Origin: Dichomitus squalens LYAD-421 SS1
Taxonomy: Eukaryota > Basidiomycota > Agaricomycetes > Polyporales > Polyporaceae
DNA: 64,000 nucleotides
Assembly: GCF_000275845.1 (NCBI RefSeq)
Contig: NW_006766898.1
Span: forward strand, 523,304 to 587,303
Direction of reading: 5' to 3'
Positions 11,727 to 25,488 of the stretch are shown here, in pieces (positions within the stretch are counted from its first letter, which is position 1; each line of letters starts with the position of its first letter). The position numbers were made by a program, and so were the translations under genes. The notes below the pieces were generated by a model that was given only the letters and a program-made list of their open reading frames with translations, did no database searches and was not told where the DNA came from.

Positions 11727-12492
11727 ATGTCTCTTCTCCGGGCCTGCCAGCAGGCCGCCTCCAAACAAGCCTTTGGGAGGTCTGCCTTCGCGGCGTCCCG
11801 GCCATACAGCACTCCCACCGCAAACGACCCTACCATTCCTGCCGCCGCGCCCAAGCAAGACACGGACATCGCTGAGGCCCCTGCACGAGATGTTGTTACC
11901 GCGGATATAGTCAGTGGCGCACCTAGTGAGTGATCTCTCCCGAACACGCGTGCTCGCCATGGGGGTCTGCAACTCTTCGTCACAGAGGAGCTCCGTCACC
12001 GCGCAGTCCGCATCTTCCAGCCCACTCGCAGCACAACCCAGAGCGGGTCCGGTAAGTCCAACCAGTGGAGAATCGACTGGGACATTCTCCCTGGTGGCGG
12101 TCGTTGGGAGAATCCCCTCATGGGATGGGCGAGCTCGTAAGTCCCATGCGCAGCTGCGGCCGCGCTGCATGTTCGTTGACGCGTACGGGCAGTGCGGATT
12201 ACATGCAGGGCACGCGCCTGAACTTCAAGACTAAGGAGGACGCCATCCACTTCGCCGAGAAGCAAGGTGAGTGTTGACTAAGACCACATGAGGATTTCGG
12301 ACCGATCCGCTCATTGCAATCCGAAGGCTGGGATTACTATGTGTACGTTTGCTCGTCATCTACGACCTCGAATCATCCTCATCGGATATTCACCACAGTG
12401 CGCAGGAGGAGGTTAATCGTATCCCTCCCAAGAACTACGCAGAGAACTTCCTCTACAAGCCCAATAAGCTTCGCCTTATCCGTACCAAGTAG
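11727..12492 (+). CDS. NDUFS4: NADH:ubiquinone oxidoreductase 18-21 kDa subunit (NDUFS4)
   Basis: Accessory subunit of mitochondrial respiratory complex I. Five exons (11727-11925, 11986-12136, 12193-12266, 12327-12342, 12399-12492; 534 nt) give 177 residues. The N-terminus, MSLLRACQQAASKQAFGRSA, is a basic, acid-free mitochondrial presequence, followed by an Ala/Pro-rich linker. The conserved core follows: ELRHRAVRIFQPTRSTTQSG, QWRIDWDILPGGGRWENPLM, GW, TRLNFKTKEDAIHFAEKQGW and YAENFLYKPNK. These are the signature elements of the ETC_C1_NDUFS4 family, and length and ending (LIRTK) agree with fungal members. Exon 4 is only 16 nt but keeps frame and codes GWDYY. All introns have GTRNGT donors. 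Confidence 0.95.
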
Positions 12493-12709
12493 AGTCAATC
12501 CATTTTCTCTCCGTCTCTTTATTCCCTACGATGGCTTGCGCACGTCCCACTTCTTCAATGCAAGCAAATTCGGACATGAATTGATATACATAGATGAGGT
12601 ACAGCATTCACATAGCAACACACAAGGACGCATAGCATAAAACAACAATCGACAAGCACTAAGCAATCCGATCAGTCAGTCCGACGTCCTGCGATCCCAC
12701 CCCCTCCCC

Positions 12710-15700
12710 TCAGTTGAACCCAATGATCCTGCTCTTCGGCCGCAGGCTCATAACCGGCGCCCTCCGCTTTTTGGCCGCAACCTCCTTTTCCTCCACGTCT
12801 GACTCCTCGTCCTCGCTCTCCGACACCACAGGCCTCGCGGGGCGCGGCCGGAACGTCTGCACGACCGTCTCGCGCGGCTTCTCCTGCACCGGGGACGGAT
12901 CGGCCGCCTCCGGGGTCGCAAGAGGAACGCGCAGAGAGATGGCGCAGTCCGAGAGCTGCTTGACGACGTCGGCGTCCAGGTCGATGTTGAATAGGTCGAA
13001 GATGTACCGCCGGACGGGCATGCGGTACTTCTGCGACGAGATCGTGTGCAGCGCGCGATAGAACATGCTGGGCGACGTGAAGATGTGCCGGTACTCGGGT
13101 TTGCTCTTCATCCTGTCGCTGGGGTCAGCCTCATGTCTTTGAGTAAAGCAGCGAGAAGACGTACTTCGTCAGCGATCTTGATGCGGCGTTGGCAATGACT
13201 GTATTCGCGAGATTGTAGATGGCCGTCATGACCTCCATCTCTTCCGGGCTTTCCGGAGGTGCGAGTCTGCTGTCATCGACGGCTTCGTTCGCGACGCATT
13301 CCCAGGCGGGTATCGAGACAAACTTGTCGACGTCGACAGGAACGCAGAGACCTGTAGGAAGGCCAAGCGGTGACAGCGTCGCTTCCCATTGGTAGTCATC
13401 CAAGATCTCCGCCCCTTGTGGCGTCGAGGAGATTAGTCCAAGCACGAAGAAGCATGTCCTGTTCGTGTGATCAGACGTATATGTGCATCAAGAATTTGCA
13501 GGTCTACTCACCCTCGCACAGAGAGCACCAGTGACCGTTCTGCGATCTCCAAGATAGCTGGGATTACCTCTTCCTCCTCGAGGAACGGCAAGCCGCGTTC
13601 GGTGGCACCAATGTTGCCCTGAAGTCCTTTCAGACGTTGCGCAAAGCTTGACAGTAATTTGGTGGCTTACCACCGCCCATAGGATACTCTTCAACTTGAG
13701 GATGAGATCCCGGTCCTCGCTTTCCAAGCCATGCCTCCGGATGAAGTGAGCAAAGTCTGCAAAATGCCCCTTATCCTGCAGTACTTCGCAACCAAGATCT
13801 GTCTTCGCCATCACACCGTAGAAATGCGGTGGAACAATCCCATCAAATGCACTTGACAGGACTACGGTTTAGTAGACACGCACATGAAGGAGGAAAGAGG
13901 CTTCTCACAGAATGTCATCGTCGTCTTCAGTGGCCGCCTGGCTGAACGCTTTGGCGAGGAAGACTTCGATATGCACCACATAGTGCAGGTTGCGTTCCTA
14001 CAAATATGCATGAGAAGAGCTCACCAGCAAGGGAAAGGACGACTCACGTGGAACCATAACTCCATCTCTCGGTCAATATAATCTGCAGCATAGAGGTACC
14101 GGAAGCCCGTAGGCGTAGACATGAACCTAGGCTGTCGTCAGTCTGACAGCTCCTCACTCTTCCCAAATAACATACTTGAGCAGTAGAGGATGGCCAACTT
14201 CTCCTAAGTGATCAAGCGTCGGCTGCATCTCAACCACCATCTGGAGAACGTCCATCGACTCGCAAGCCCCTTCCAAGAGTTGCACGGCCATCTCGCGCAC
14301 TTCGAGCGCAGGGTCATATAGCTGCGTCAGGAGTAGACGGAGTGTCCACGCGCTGGCTGTCTGGCTAGAGCGGATGAGGGCACCCAAACGTTCGGTTGCA
14401 TAATGGCGGATATGCTGTAGAGTAGTCATGAGTATACATGAGCCTTTGACAACAGGTCCGTAATACCGTGTAACTGGAGGTCAATGCCTTCGAGAACACT
14501 ATTCGCGAATGTCCATCACTAAAGATCACACCGTCAACAATTGCCTCTCGCCAAAGCGAATCAAGGCGAGTATCACGCACATGCTGTAATCCAAATTCTC
14601 GATGATGGCCGTGACGAGGTCTTCTCGACCCCGGAGCTCGGTGAGGACATAGAAAGCACTGAACAGCTTGAATTTCTCCAGGAGCCTGGCCAAAATCGTG
14701 AGCTATGTCCGTTCGACAAGATGCAAATAAGTAAACATACTCTATTCCCTCTTTCCGCTTGCTCAGCGTACCCAGCATCTCGAAATAGCCGTATGTGAGA
14801 GTGTCTTGCATGCGCTTCTTCGAGAAGATCGGATCGGATGTCGGCGTTGCCGTATGCTACAACGGAATTAGGACGAGCACACGAGGGGTCTCTATGACTT
14901 GCTTACCGGGTCCAGCTGGTCGAAGCTCTTATACAACTGGGGCAGGAACTCGTCTTCGGCGAGGAACTTGACACCCTCCTGGCTGGCCAAGAGTGCATTG
15001 AGTAAGGAACAGCCCAAACGCACCCATCGTCCGTTCTGTAGAAATCGATGCGACGAAAGTCATACACCAGTTGCTACGGTAGCAACACCACGACTTGCCT
15101 TCGCTTTCGGCTGGTCACTGAACCGACGAGCCATGGGGTGGAAGAATGACATGAGCTTTCGGATGTATCTCAACACTTTGATAGCCTCTTCCATTCGTTT
15201 TGGATTATGGAGCGGGCCCTCAACGAGTTCCTGGAGGGTGTCGAAGTTCCACTTTGTATGGTCCTTCGTCAACATTACTTGGGTTTCAAGGAGCAACGCC
15301 TGGAAGGTCTTGTCGTCCATCTGCATCCTCGCTTTCAGCTTATCCTGCTCGACGGCCCGTTGACCACGGCGTACGGACTCTTCTACAGAGTTCGCTCTGG
15401 AGAATTATGAATACGTCAACTTCGCAATGGAAAGAAATCAAACCTACCGTGGACGTGGAGCATCGCCTTTCACCGGAGGCTCCAGCCGCGCTCGGTGGCG
15501 GTTAAAACTGTCGATAGCAGATAGCACGGATGAGCCAATTATCCTGTGCTCGTTTTCATCATAGTCCGAAGCGAGCTTGAAGATGCGCGGTAGAGCCTAG
15601 AAAATACAACCAATTGAGCATTTGCGCAGTCAACCGAATGGGAGCCACTTAACCTGAATCTTCGCAGCTATTGAGAGGGGTAAAACGCGATTCGCTTTCT

Positions 15701-18259
15701 GCAACATCTCTGCTAGAAGCAACGTCGCCTTTCGCGAGAGCGCTGACCCAACACCGGATTCCTCGAACATAGATGTCAAGGCCTGTATGGGCTCGGTTTA
15801 CAAAACATGGTACAAGGGGATAGCAGAATGGCTTACGTCAATCAGCCCTGCTTTGGTGAATATCAAGATGAGTAGTGCGATATATTGGTCAGTTAACTTG
15901 AGGGTATCTTGTGGTCGTGAGGGTATCTCGTTAGAAGCTTGCATTTCGGCGCTCTGTCTTGATCTACGATACACTGCAGGGACCTCATCAAGAAACTCAT
16001 GCGGAGTGTAAGCAAGGATCCCACTTACTAGTCAACCGGCGCCCGTCGATGAAAGCTCGATGCCATTCTGGAGGTTTGATATTCAGAAGGTCGAAAAACA
16101 TGTCGAGAATGACTTCCTGCTCGTGGGTCGGCCGACGCCTCCTGTGTGAACACAAAGAGTACTCACTCGTGCCTCCAAGGAAGGTACTCGTAAGCAGTCG
16201 ATGACGGTCTTGATCGCCACCTTGTCATTGATACAGCAGTACATCAGCCCTACACGTCGGTCAATTACAACACGACGACTCCAGTACAATCGCACATACC
16301 GCTCCATGTTCGGAGCATGGACGAGACTATACGCGCACAGCCCTTGACACGCTCGGTGTGCTCGCCACCTTTGCCGTATGCATCTGTGATGCCAGAAAGG
16401 GCGATCTGCTCTACACTCAGCCTCGTGAAGATGGTGGAAAAGGTTAGGCTTTACTTCGAGGTCTGTACCAGGACGCAGATAGGCTCGTGTCCTCGGTGAG
16501 TCGATGATGTGCAAGAACGCAGCCGAGAGCAAAGGGGCCATTTCAAGGGGGCCCTCCGCAAGCGCATGCAGCAAGACTCGAATGCCCCCAGTCCGTGACA
16601 TAAGTTCAATGTCAATGAGCACTGTACGGCACCATGTCAGAACGATCCAATATAGTAGAAAGCAGTGAGCTGACAGATCTCGGTAAGCGTCTGCACACAT
16701 ATCGGCTTGAAGGGGTCTTCGGGATACTCGGCCACCGCAATCACCGCACGCATTACAGCGTCCGAGAGGGGCACCGTTCCCGTGCCAACCGTGGAGTGAG
16801 GCGAATGTCGTTCGGATCCGATCTCGACTATGGCGCGGATCAGTTTGATAGCTTGCTCCTTCTCCACAGTGTGCTTATTGTCACGACATAGAGACCTATG
16901 GACTAAGTTATTAACCCTGTTCAGGTCACAAGACCAGCAGTGCGAAATGTGAGACCTACTTGACGATGAACCAATCCAAGTTCTGTTCGCCCAGGCGTCG
17001 CACTGAGTGAGCGTCGACGAGGGAATGCCGTAAGAGCCTGTAAGCTGTCGCACGAGATTGCTTCGAAGCCTTATCTGCGAGCGAAGGCAGCACGCTGAGG
17101 TACGCTTAGTATGCAGACGCCGCTAAGTCAAAAATCAGGTTACTTACGCACGCACGACCTCTCCCACTTCAAGTTCATATCGCACCCGCAGGTTCCGTTG
17201 GAGGATTCCGACAAGCCTATTCATGGCCTCAACGCGAGCACGATTGAGCTCCGTATCCGTAGCAGTAGCGGGGTTCGGTAGTGTTGAGGTGGACGGGGAG
17301 GTGGATGGAGAAGGGATAGAGGAATTTTGGGTACCATACGAGTGCTGTCTGTGCAAGTGGAGTAATGCCCTGATAGCACTATTCGCCTGGTGCATGGCGG
17401 AGTGGAAGTCATCTAGAGGCCATAGTTCAGCACAGTGCTGGTAGCACGACAGTTGTCAACGCACCTTTTTCCGCTCCCTCCTCCTTCCAGTTTGTGGCGG
17501 ACATCAATGGCTGGCCGTTGAACTTTCGCTTAGTCCCGTTTGGAGTCTCATTGCTTCTCTTCCGCGGACCATTGCGACCAGCCACTACAAGTTGTAGATG
17601 TGAATATATTAGAGTACACGGCAAGTCAAATGCAAGCTCACTAGTGTCCATAGACCGCTGTATAGTCGCGATCTTCTGCCTGGCTGTTGCAAGTTCAGAC
17701 TCGACTTGACTCCTCAACGCGTCCTTGAAGACTCCATGAGTTCCCATGATATGGACAAGGAAACAAATCTCTGCAGGTGTAATCACGCCAGACCAAGCAA
17801 CAACTTTCACATCATATTGCTGTAAACACTGATGGGACGGCACATGCATCTTAGGCGGAGGGAGGGAGTACCCCGGTGACAAGCCCTCTCGGTCGCACGG
17901 TATGGGGTGATCACATTCAGAGATCTGACGCAAAAGCACTCACAGTCAATGGCATTTGCAGCAGGTTCTCGGCCCCCTCTTTGATCCGGTTCTCGACCTT
18001 GAGCTGATCAGTGAGGTACTGCAGCTGAAGCACGTAGCGTGGTCTTGCTCAGTTACCCCACAAATGCGCGTAAAACCCTGAGACGCACCTGGGCCTCCTT
18101 GACACCCTCTCCAACTACTGTGTTCTCCGATGCCGCCCAAGATTGTCCGGAATTGCTCTGGGCAGTCGATAGCGTGCCAGACGGTGTGCCGCCATCGTTG
18201 GAAGCCCTCGGGATCGGGATAGAGCCATTGCTGTGAGGCTCGCCGACGGTGGTCGGCAT
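12710..18259 (-). CDS. RICTOR: Rictor/Avo3/Ste20 family subunit of TORC2
   Basis: Predicted scaffold subunit of Target of Rapamycin complex 2, which controls AGC kinases, actin and membrane homeostasis. The start is the ATG at 18259 (MPTTVGEPHSNGSIPIPR); an HR1/REM-like coiled coil follows (LTDQLKVENRIKEGAENLL). The Rictor N-terminal armadillo region includes MNRLVGILQRNLRVRYELE and EKEQAIKLIRAIVEIGSERH, with APLLSAAFLHIIDSPRTRAY further on. The middle domain is at about 15326-15060 (WNFDTLQELVEGPLHNPKRM, VLRYIRKLMSFFHPMARRFS). The Rictor_V domain is near 13445-13390 (LGLISSTPQGAEILDDYQWE, LSPLGLPTGLCVPVD). The end is acidic and disordered (ESEDEESDVEEKE) and stops at 12710 after RPKSRIIGFN. 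There are roughly 20 short introns; not every small exon was resolved. Expected length is about 1,400-1,500 residues, normal for fungal Rictor. Its 3' end converges on NDUFS4 with 217 bp between. Confidence 0.88.
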
Positions 18260-18760
18260 TTTCTGTTCCACTCTAGGCTGTAGTACTCCAGACAGAGATG
18301 GAAGCTAAGAGCCGTCGGAAAGCAGAAGATGAAGCATAAACAGAAATGTGCATCCAACAGGCCGTGGACGTCAAAGGTGGTAGACGCGGCCGTGCCGCCA
18401 AGCCCGGAAGCCCGGCGATCTCGATCAGTCAATAATACTTTGAACGTCCGAGCGCCTACCCGGGGCAAATCTCGCTAAGTACAGTACCAGTACTTACTTG
18501 CTGCCTTACGGTCACCTTACCTTCCCAATCTTCCCCGTTTCCGCGGAAAGTGCTATGTACTTTCCTGCACTGCGAAGTTCTGCTACCATATACACGACAA
18601 GACTAATGCGCCACGAACAAGAGCTCACTGCTATCGGGTAGTCCCGTTGCCAATACAGTTCAGGCTTTTGACAGCCTGAGCCCAAGCTACTTGCTTCACA
18701 AAATACAAGGCAAATCTATTTCTACATGCTTTGCTACAGCGTGATTCTATTTGCTCACAA
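18260..18760. other. Intergenic region upstream of Rictor
   Basis: This 501-bp stretch holds the Rictor promoter and leader and the 3' end of the flavin oxidoreductase gene. No gene is supported; reading frames here are short and do not resemble known families. Confidence 0.55.
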
Positions 18761-20267
<1,507 letters not shown>

Positions 20268-20904
20268 GGTGCAGTGTGAGAGTAAATGCTGCACCGGAGG
20301 AAAGGTCAGTTGGCACCGGATGGTGGGAGACAAACGCGACGCCAACTAGTCTACTGCTCTATATAGGACTGTCAGATAGATGAATGCGTGCTCGAAGTTG
20401 ACAACATGCACGACGTCATAGGACTCATCAGACAATGGCGTTCCTTTGAACCCGGTCCCACGGCTAATCGTATCACCCGTTTCTCACCAGAGCATCCCCC
20501 AAGAACCTATTGAAACTTGTACAAGTTGGTGAAGCACGCAATCAATCGGCCGCGACCGCTTGTGGCTACAGGACGACAAAACGGCCAACTTCGAAGTTTG
20601 TTGCGCAGGTTTCGAGGATGACTCGTGCAAGGGAGCGGCGGACGGGTGAAAACGTGAACCGCGTGCAGGATTGCAGACATCATGCACTCCTGCTGTCATT
20701 CACGCAGACTGTTATTAGTAAGTCTCGGAGGCAGTTGTTGATGAATAGGAGTATCCATGGCATGCACTACATCAATCACACTTGCGTCGTTTTGGTCACG
20801 TTCATCGGAATACGATAGTCATAGCGGGGGAAGTATCCCAACCCAATTTCGTGGTCAGGGCCACAACGCCTACGACCGCGCAATGGGAACTTGGGCCTTG
20901 CGCA
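20268..20904. other. Intergenic region between oxidoreductase and SOD genes
   Basis: This 637-bp stretch holds the promoter of the flavin oxidoreductase and the 3' end of the SOD gene. No further gene is supported. Confidence 0.55.
20360..20365 (-). promoter_or_regulatory. TATA box of the flavin oxidoreductase gene
   Basis: The palindromic CTATATAG sequence sits about 95 bp upstream of the ATG at 20267, the expected spacing for a fungal TATA element with a short leader. Confidence 0.45.
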
Positions 20905-21813
20905 TCAAGCCACCAAGCCTTCACAGTAGTGTCCGTGTGAGTATGAGGAGTATAAAAACATTGAATACTGGCTGCTTACCGATGACACCGCATGCAGCGC
21001 GTCCTCCTGCGTTGCCCGTTTTCAGAGATTCATCGTCGCCGCCACGGCCGAGATCATCGGTGCCCTACGCAAGGATGAGCACTCTACGCAGATTCCTGGT
21101 ATACCGCAAGATACGCACAGCATGAACCACCACAGACCGGCTGAAATCACCAACCGCCTGTCAGAATGCCCACAGAAGAACCGAAAGATGAAGAACGCAC
21201 CCCACAATACTCAGTGGCCCATTGAGAGAGATCAAGCTATCCTCAAACGTGAACGACGCCACGCCCTTCGAGTCCGTCTCAATGTTTCCCAAATCTCCGA
21301 CATGCCTGTCAATATCTGTCGGAGCACCATGTGTCCTTTCGAACGGGTTGAAGTGCGATCCTGCAGACGCGCAGCCGTTGCTCAAATCCCCAGAAGCACT
21401 ACAAGGGGATGGTTGGTCAACTCTAGCCCCGGGACCAGCACAGATTTATGTATGCTCACTGGACATGGAAGCCATGGTTCGACGAGGTCTTGAGATTCTT
21501 CACCTCACCAGACACAGTGACTGGTGCGGTAGGGAACAATTGTGTGAACGTGACCGTGCCGCTGACGGTCTCGCCATTGAGCACAGCAACGGCCTATCAG
21601 GTAGGCAACGTTGATCGGTCATGCCTCGTGTTTGGATGCAAATACAGTATGAATACTAGCCTTGGAAATCACAGGAAGGGAGAGCACTTCGTCCTGGGGG
21701 TCGGACCTCCGCGGGAGAATGAGCCAGATTACGAAGACAGCAATCAAGGTGAAAGAGGCGGTGATAGCAAGGCGTGGCGGCCTAGACGACGGACGTGCGG
21801 TAGAGAAATCCAT
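20905..21813 (-). CDS. Cu/Zn superoxide dismutase with N-terminal membrane anchor
   Basis: Predicted enzyme that dismutates superoxide, probably facing the secretory lumen or cell surface. Six exons (21813-21646, 21593-21460, 21398-21201, 21140-21119, 21064-20980, 20918-20905; 621 nt) give 206 residues. Residues 1-14 form a basic tail ([14 protein letters not shown]); residues 15-33 are one hydrophobic helix ([19 protein letters not shown]) followed by PRRSD, a signal-anchor layout. The SOD barrel begins at residue 57 ([16 protein letters not shown]). All metal ligands are present with the family spacing: His99, His101, His116, His124, His133, Asp136 and the late His in [14 protein letters not shown]; Cys110 and the Cys of AACGVIG can form the usual disulphide. 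The segment after the first His pair is ASGD rather than the usual EFGD. An in-frame ATG at 21846 would add 11 residues. The donor at 21645 (GTATTT) is the least certain splice site. Confidence 0.88.
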
Positions 21814-22291
21814 GCTGGAAGTCTTCTCAGCAGGAAAGCCAAGCATGAGCACAGGGGGAGGCGGTTGGAAGAGGAAGACGGCGACGGCGAAAGTGCCGCA
21901 GATGCTGTATACATATCACGCAGCGGAAGATCGCATTGCGGTCGTTGGTCAGACTGTTCACACACGCACGCTGGTCCGGCCGATCCATCATCCCGGCGTC
22001 ATGCCCCCATCTGCTTGCCTCTTCGACTTGCCAAGAGAATGGAGAACATGGCAATTTGATGAAACCAGCTATGTTGGTAGTGCGGAAAGGATGCTCGTCG
22101 TCGGGTGCAGCAGCGAGAAGGATGCCATAGGTCAATCACTCGCTTGCGCGGCCGAGTCGGGCCGGTGAGCCAGAGACTCGGCGTCGACGTCACCTCGAAG
22201 CTCGTCGGCGTTGACCATGACCCTCGTATGACAACCTTCTCTCCAACATGACCACGTCCTGGTTTAGATTTGAAACATCATCTTTGGGCTC
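21814..22291. promoter_or_regulatory. Divergent promoter region of SOD and SPATA20-like genes
   Basis: About 450-480 bp separates the two outward-facing start codons. A short minus-strand frame beginning with the ATG at about 22216 stays open for 29 codons and was considered as a 5' exon of the SOD gene, but no splice to the SOD frame could be justified. Confidence 0.45.
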
Positions 22292-22456
22292 ATGTTCTTC
22301 ATGAGCCATCTCAAAGTGTCGAGAGTATTGTTGCCGACTCGCCTGTTGTGGTCTCCCCCCAGCACGATCCACTCAAAGCAATCTCTGAGAATACACAAGT
22401 TTCCTCTGGCTCGGCCAACAACCATTCCTTCCCGCACGCACATTTTTGCCAAGATA

Positions 22457-25400
22457 ATGAGTACCGCGCATGGAGGAAGCGGACACAAGAATCGCTTAGC
22501 GAAGGCGAAGAGTCCGTACCTACTGCAACATGCAGAGAATCCGGTGCGTCAGTGATTAGTTTATGTGAATCGTAAAGACGACCTCAATAAGTCTGTAGGT
22601 CGACTGGTATGAGTGGGGTCAGGAAGCCTTTGACAAGGCGAAGCTCGAGAGCAAGCCAATTTTCCTCTCGGTATGTGCGCTCAATTTGGAGACAAGAAAC
22701 AGCTTGGTAACAGGATGGCAATTAGGTCGGGTACTCTGCTTGTCATTGTGAGCGGCCCTTCTCTCATACTCCCGGGGGACCAACCAAACACTAGTCTCCC
22801 AGGGTGTCATGTACTCGCACACGAGAGCTTCGAGGACGAAGTGACTGCAAAGATAATGAACGAATACTACGTGAATATAAAGGTGCGTACCTTCATCTGC
22901 GCAAGCATCGTCTGATCAACGTAGATCTCGGCAGGTTGACCGCGAAGAGCGCCCTGACGTTGACCGGTTGTACATGACATTTCTCCAAGCGACGACGGGC
23001 GGCGGTGGATGGCCCATGTCAGTATGTGAGTTCGGAGCCTGCATATGAGCGTGGGCCGTGTCCTAAGTCATTCTTCATAGGGTTGACACCGGATCTGCAT
23101 CCATTCTTTGCTGGGGTACGGACCCGCTTCTCCTCGGGTCGAGCGCATCATCCTGACTAAGGGCCGCAGACGTACTTCCCTCCCGGGAACTTCAGACAAG
23201 TCCTCATCAAGCTCGCCGAGATGTACGTCGTGGAGCCTCTCGAAGTCTGATGCTTTGCCAATGCCATGATTCACAGTTGGGAGCGGGATCCAGAACGTTG
23301 CATCGCGTCCGGGAAACAAATAATCGAAGTGTTGCAACAGTCGTCGAAAGTGCGCCTATCTCTTTCATTCACATGTATCTGAATGTGCTAACCGCATCAT
23401 AGGCCGCTCCCGAGAGTGGTGTTGACGTGAAGCCCCTCGCTGAAAAGATACTTACGCAACTGCAGAAGCGCTTCGATGCGAAGGAGGGAGGGTTCGGTAG
23501 GGCACCCAAGTTTCCTTCACCGTCACAAACCATGTATCCGCTCGCTCGGATTGCTGCTTACTATCTGAACAATTCAAGTGCAACCGCTCAGGAAAAGGAG
23601 AGCGCTGAAAAGGCAAGGGACATGGCAGTATTCACCATGACCAAGATCTACAACGGTGGCATTCGGGATGTCGTCGGGGGAGGGTTCTCTAGGTACTCCG
23701 TCGACGAGCGATGGCACGTACCTCATTGTGAGTCACACGTTCCGTAAAGGGTGGCGTTGTTATGCTCATGCTTGGTCAACTTGCACCAGTCGAGAAGATG
23801 CTGTGAGTACATCGACACCTTCTGGGACTCATGGTTTGACGGGACACATGCCAACAGTTACGACGAGGCGCAGTTGCTCTCTTCCGCGCTTGAGCTCTAC
23901 CAGCTCTTACCGAGCGGTTCGCACGACAAGACAACTCTTGAGCTGATGGCGAAGGACATCGTCTCGTACGTGGCTAGGGACCTGAGGAGCCCGCAGGGCG
24001 GCTTCTACAGTGCCGAAGATGCGGACTCGCTCCCATCGCATGAGAGCACGGTCAAGAAAGAGGGCGCGTTCTACGTATGGACAGCCAAGCAGCTGGACGA
24101 GCTGCTCGATGCGGACGCGGAACTCTTCAAGTACCACTTTGGCGTGAAGGCGGAGGGAAACTGTGATCCGAGTCATGACATCCAGGGCGAGCTGAAGGGA
24201 CAGGTTCGTTTCAAGTCCCTCTCACCCCATGGCTTTACTAACATCCCTGTACAGAACGTCCTGTTCACGGCCCACACCCTAGAGGAAACGGCACAGAAGT
24301 TCGGCAAAGCGTACGAAGAGGTGCAGAAGACGTTGGAGGTGAACCTGGCCACGCTGCGCGAGTACCGTAACAAGCACCGTCCGCGACCGCACCTCGACGA
24401 CAAGATCCTTGCGTGCTGGAATGGGCTCATGGTCAGAAGCAACCTTCAGGTCGATGCAAGCCTTGAGACTGACTATATGCACAGATCTCTGGCCTCTCGA
24501 AGACATACGAGGTTCTCCATTCCCACTCCGAGATCGCGAAGAAGGCGCTGCAGTTGGCGGAAGACTCCGCGACGTTCCTCCGCGCGCATCTGTATGACGA
24601 GAAGAGCGGTACACTCTGGCGCAGCTATCGCGAGGGTCCAGGTCCCACTGGTCAGGCGGACGACTATGCGTTCCTCATTCAAGGCGAGTGCTTAACGTGC
24701 GACCGCGCTCGGTACGGCGCTGAGCTCCTACAGGTCTGCTTGACTTGTACGAAGCGAGCGCGAAAGAAGAGTACCTCCTCTGGGCGCTCCGTTTACAGGA
24801 GAAGCAGGACGAGCTGTTCTACGATCCTGAGGGCGGCGGATACTTCGCATCTGCACCCGACGAACACATACTCGTCCGCATGAAGGACGCTCAAGTAAGC
24901 CCTCGTACCTATGCAGCTACACCCCGTGGCTGATGGGTCTGGGTAGGACGGTGCCGAACCCAGCGCCGTGTCTGTGGCAGTGTCGAACTTGCAACGGCTG
25001 GCACACTTCGCCGAGGACAACCACTCTGCATTCACTGAGAAGACGACGAGTACCCTCGCCTCAAACGGGCAATTCCTGAAGCAGGCGCCCCACGCGCTTG
25101 CGTACATGGTCAGCGCCGCCCTCACGGGAGAGAAGGGGTACATGCAGGTGCGTCCACGGTCTGGCGCTCTTCGAGTTGTTACGTTCTTACTAACGTTCCT
25201 CCAACGCCCCAGTTCATCTACGAGGGCACCTCACAAGACTCGCCGTTCCTCAAGCTCATACGGTCGACTTTCATCCCCAACCGGGTGCTCATCCACTTCG
25301 ATCCGTCGAACCCGCCTCGCGGCATAGCGAAGCACAACGGGAGCGTGCGCAGTCTCGTCGAAGAGCTGGAGAAGAAGGAAGGAGAGCACAGGGAGAACGT

Positions 25401-25488
25401 CATGATCTGTGAGAACTTCACGTGCGGTCTACCAATCGAGAGCGTGGACGAGCTGAAGCAGAAGTTACCGATCCTATCGGGGGCATGA
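22457..25488 (+). CDS. SPATA20/YyaL family protein (DUF255 thioredoxin-like domain)
   Basis: Member of the conserved spermatogenesis-associated protein 20 family, with an N-terminal thioredoxin-like DUF255 domain and a C-terminal six-hairpin (glycosidase-like) domain; its biochemical activity is not established. From ATG 22457 the protein opens [20 protein letters not shown] and [10 protein letters not shown], then across introns [50 protein letters not shown] and [20 protein letters not shown]. The second half has [32 protein letters not shown], a split [32 protein letters not shown] and [11 protein letters not shown]. It ends [11 protein letters not shown] at 25488. About twelve introns; about 740 residues. 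In-frame ATGs at 22292 and 22301 would add up to 55 residues resembling a mitochondrial presequence, so the true start may be upstream. It is head-to-head with the SOD gene. Confidence 0.9.

Noticed and set aside
21646..21660. A possible further GC donor (AAG|GCTAGT) in the SOD gene
   Set aside because: A GT donor (GTATTT at 21645) three codons further on gives an in-frame junction to AVAVLNG, so a non-canonical site is not needed.
21850..22216. Possible extra 5' exons of the SOD gene reading MVNADELRGDVDAES
   Set aside because: The frame stops after 29 codons and no splice to the anchor exon keeps frame with convincing signals; the anchor exon has its own ATG.
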